Below, one piece after another: positions 63,609 to 64,000 of a DNA stretch of 64,000 nucleotides. A program made the translations under genes and the position numbers. A model generated the notes under the pieces. The model did no database searches, was not told the origin of the DNA, and saw only the letters and a program-made list of their open reading frames with translations. Positions within the stretch are counted from its first letter, which is position 1; every line of letters begins with the position of its first letter. Origin of the DNA: Trachythela sp. YZ-2020 (Eukaryota > Cnidaria > Anthozoa > Malacalcyonacea > Clavulariidae); assembly GCA_016169945.1 (NCBI GenBank), contig JADLSH010000333.1, forward strand, positions 992,001-1,056,000. Direction: 5' to 3'.

Positions 63609-64000
63609 CTATAGCATGCTAAGAGATTGTAGAATGGCGCCCCTATAACTTTGATACAAGTGGTATTGACCGATTTTGTTGAAATGAACCCCATCTCGAA
63701 GAAACGGTGTTACCGATGACCGTGCAAAACCCCAATGAAACCAAGTAAAAACTTTCGGCATATGTTCTAACACAACGCTTAAGTATTGATTAACAATGAC
63801 TCGTTTCTCGTTGAAAACTTGATTACGATTGCGCGGAGTTAGCAGGCAAACACACACAACTTTTACGGAATAGGTATTTTGCAACAAAGAAACCAATTCC
63901 TCAATTTCAGAACCCACCACTTCGGGTGGTAAAAAGGACAAATCATTTGTACCAATCTCCAAGATGGCGATCTCTGGGGAGAGGCGTGCTACAACCCCAA
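63609..64000 (-). CDS. SGNH hydrolase domain, N-terminus beyond the window
   Basis: The frame is open from the window edge through IGTNDLSFLPPEVVGSEIEELVSLL...VVCVCLLTPRNRNQ...VNQYLSVVLEHMP...FLRDGVHFNKIGQYHLYQSYRGAIL to a stop at 63609-63611. GTND is the SGNH block III (Asn) and DGVHFN..G block V (catalytic Asp and His); the Ser block must lie to the right of the window. SGNH domains occur as an extra ORF in Ngaro-type elements and in some CR1 LINEs. Here the gag-like ORF lies downstream on the same strand. Confidence 0.65.
   Translation of the reverse strand, partial: GVVARLSPEIAILEIGTNDLSFLPPEVVGSEIEELVSLLQNTYSVKVVCVCLLTPRNRNQVFNEKRVIVNQYLSVVLEHMPKVFTWFHWGFARSSVTPFLRDGVHFNKIGQYHLYQSYRGAILQSLSML

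Overview
The window is eukaryotic, AT-rich and made almost entirely of nested, mostly decayed mobile elements. There is no operon structure, no bacterial ribosome-binding-site pattern and no rRNA or tRNA gene that I could recognise. Many coding blocks end at good splice sites. The mix is a tyrosine-recombinase retroelement with split direct repeats, a Penelope-like element with a GIY-YIG domain, hammerhead-ribozyme repeats, BEL/Pao, Gypsy, piggyBac, hAT, a THAP/Kolobok-like transposase, an integrase-type DDE transposase and CR1/L2-like LINEs. Together with a UBZ+HECT gene of a type common in cnidarians and fish, this suggests a marine invertebrate, most likely a cnidarian. That is an inference from family resemblance only.

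Layout. 1-5003: Ngaro/DIRS-type element (A1...B1-A2-B2 repeats) that kept gag and tyrosine recombinase but lost its reverse transcriptase. 5065-9429 (-): eight exons of a THAP-domain Kolobok-like transposase pseudogene, with an hAT MITE (5643-5788) in an intron. 9439-34310 (+): a broken UBZ-HECT E3 ubiquitin-ligase-like gene whose exons are spread over 25 kb. Its first visible intron holds an 18.7-kb TTAA-flanked element (10059-28774) with about 650-bp terminal inverted repeats and its own multi-exon zinc-finger transposase-like gene (-). That gene is itself interrupted by a BEL/Pao retrotransposon (18749-25086, in an exon) and by an apparently intact piggyBac element (12996-17697, in an intron) that carries a LINE tail. 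A second TTAA element (29597-30466), a hammerhead repeat and a mariner-type MITE (33625-34039, in the last coding exon) also lie in the HECT gene.

34985-37216 (-): integrase-core DDE transposase pseudogene. 37745-38335 (-): LINE tail. 40380-43720 (+): Penelope-like element with inverted terminal repeats. 44233-46393 (-): hAT element. 47150-48980 (+): CR1/L2-like LINE. 48980-55100: mostly non-coding, with MITE-like palindromes, a second hammerhead repeat (52245-52455) and tandem repeats. 55117-58175 (-) and 58204-58975 (+): two different Gypsy fragments joined head to head. 59250-61400: a short-repeat zone and a Penelope endonuclease fragment. 62640-64000 (-): the start of another element with a gag-like ORF and an SGNH hydrolase.

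Functionally, the piggyBac transposase is the only gene that reads through without damage. The BEL element is nearly intact, with one +1 frame change between gag and pol. Everything else recognised carries stops, frameshifts or deletions. The insertion order can be read directly: HECT gene, then the long-TIR TTAA element, then BEL and piggyBac inside it, then a LINE inside piggyBac.
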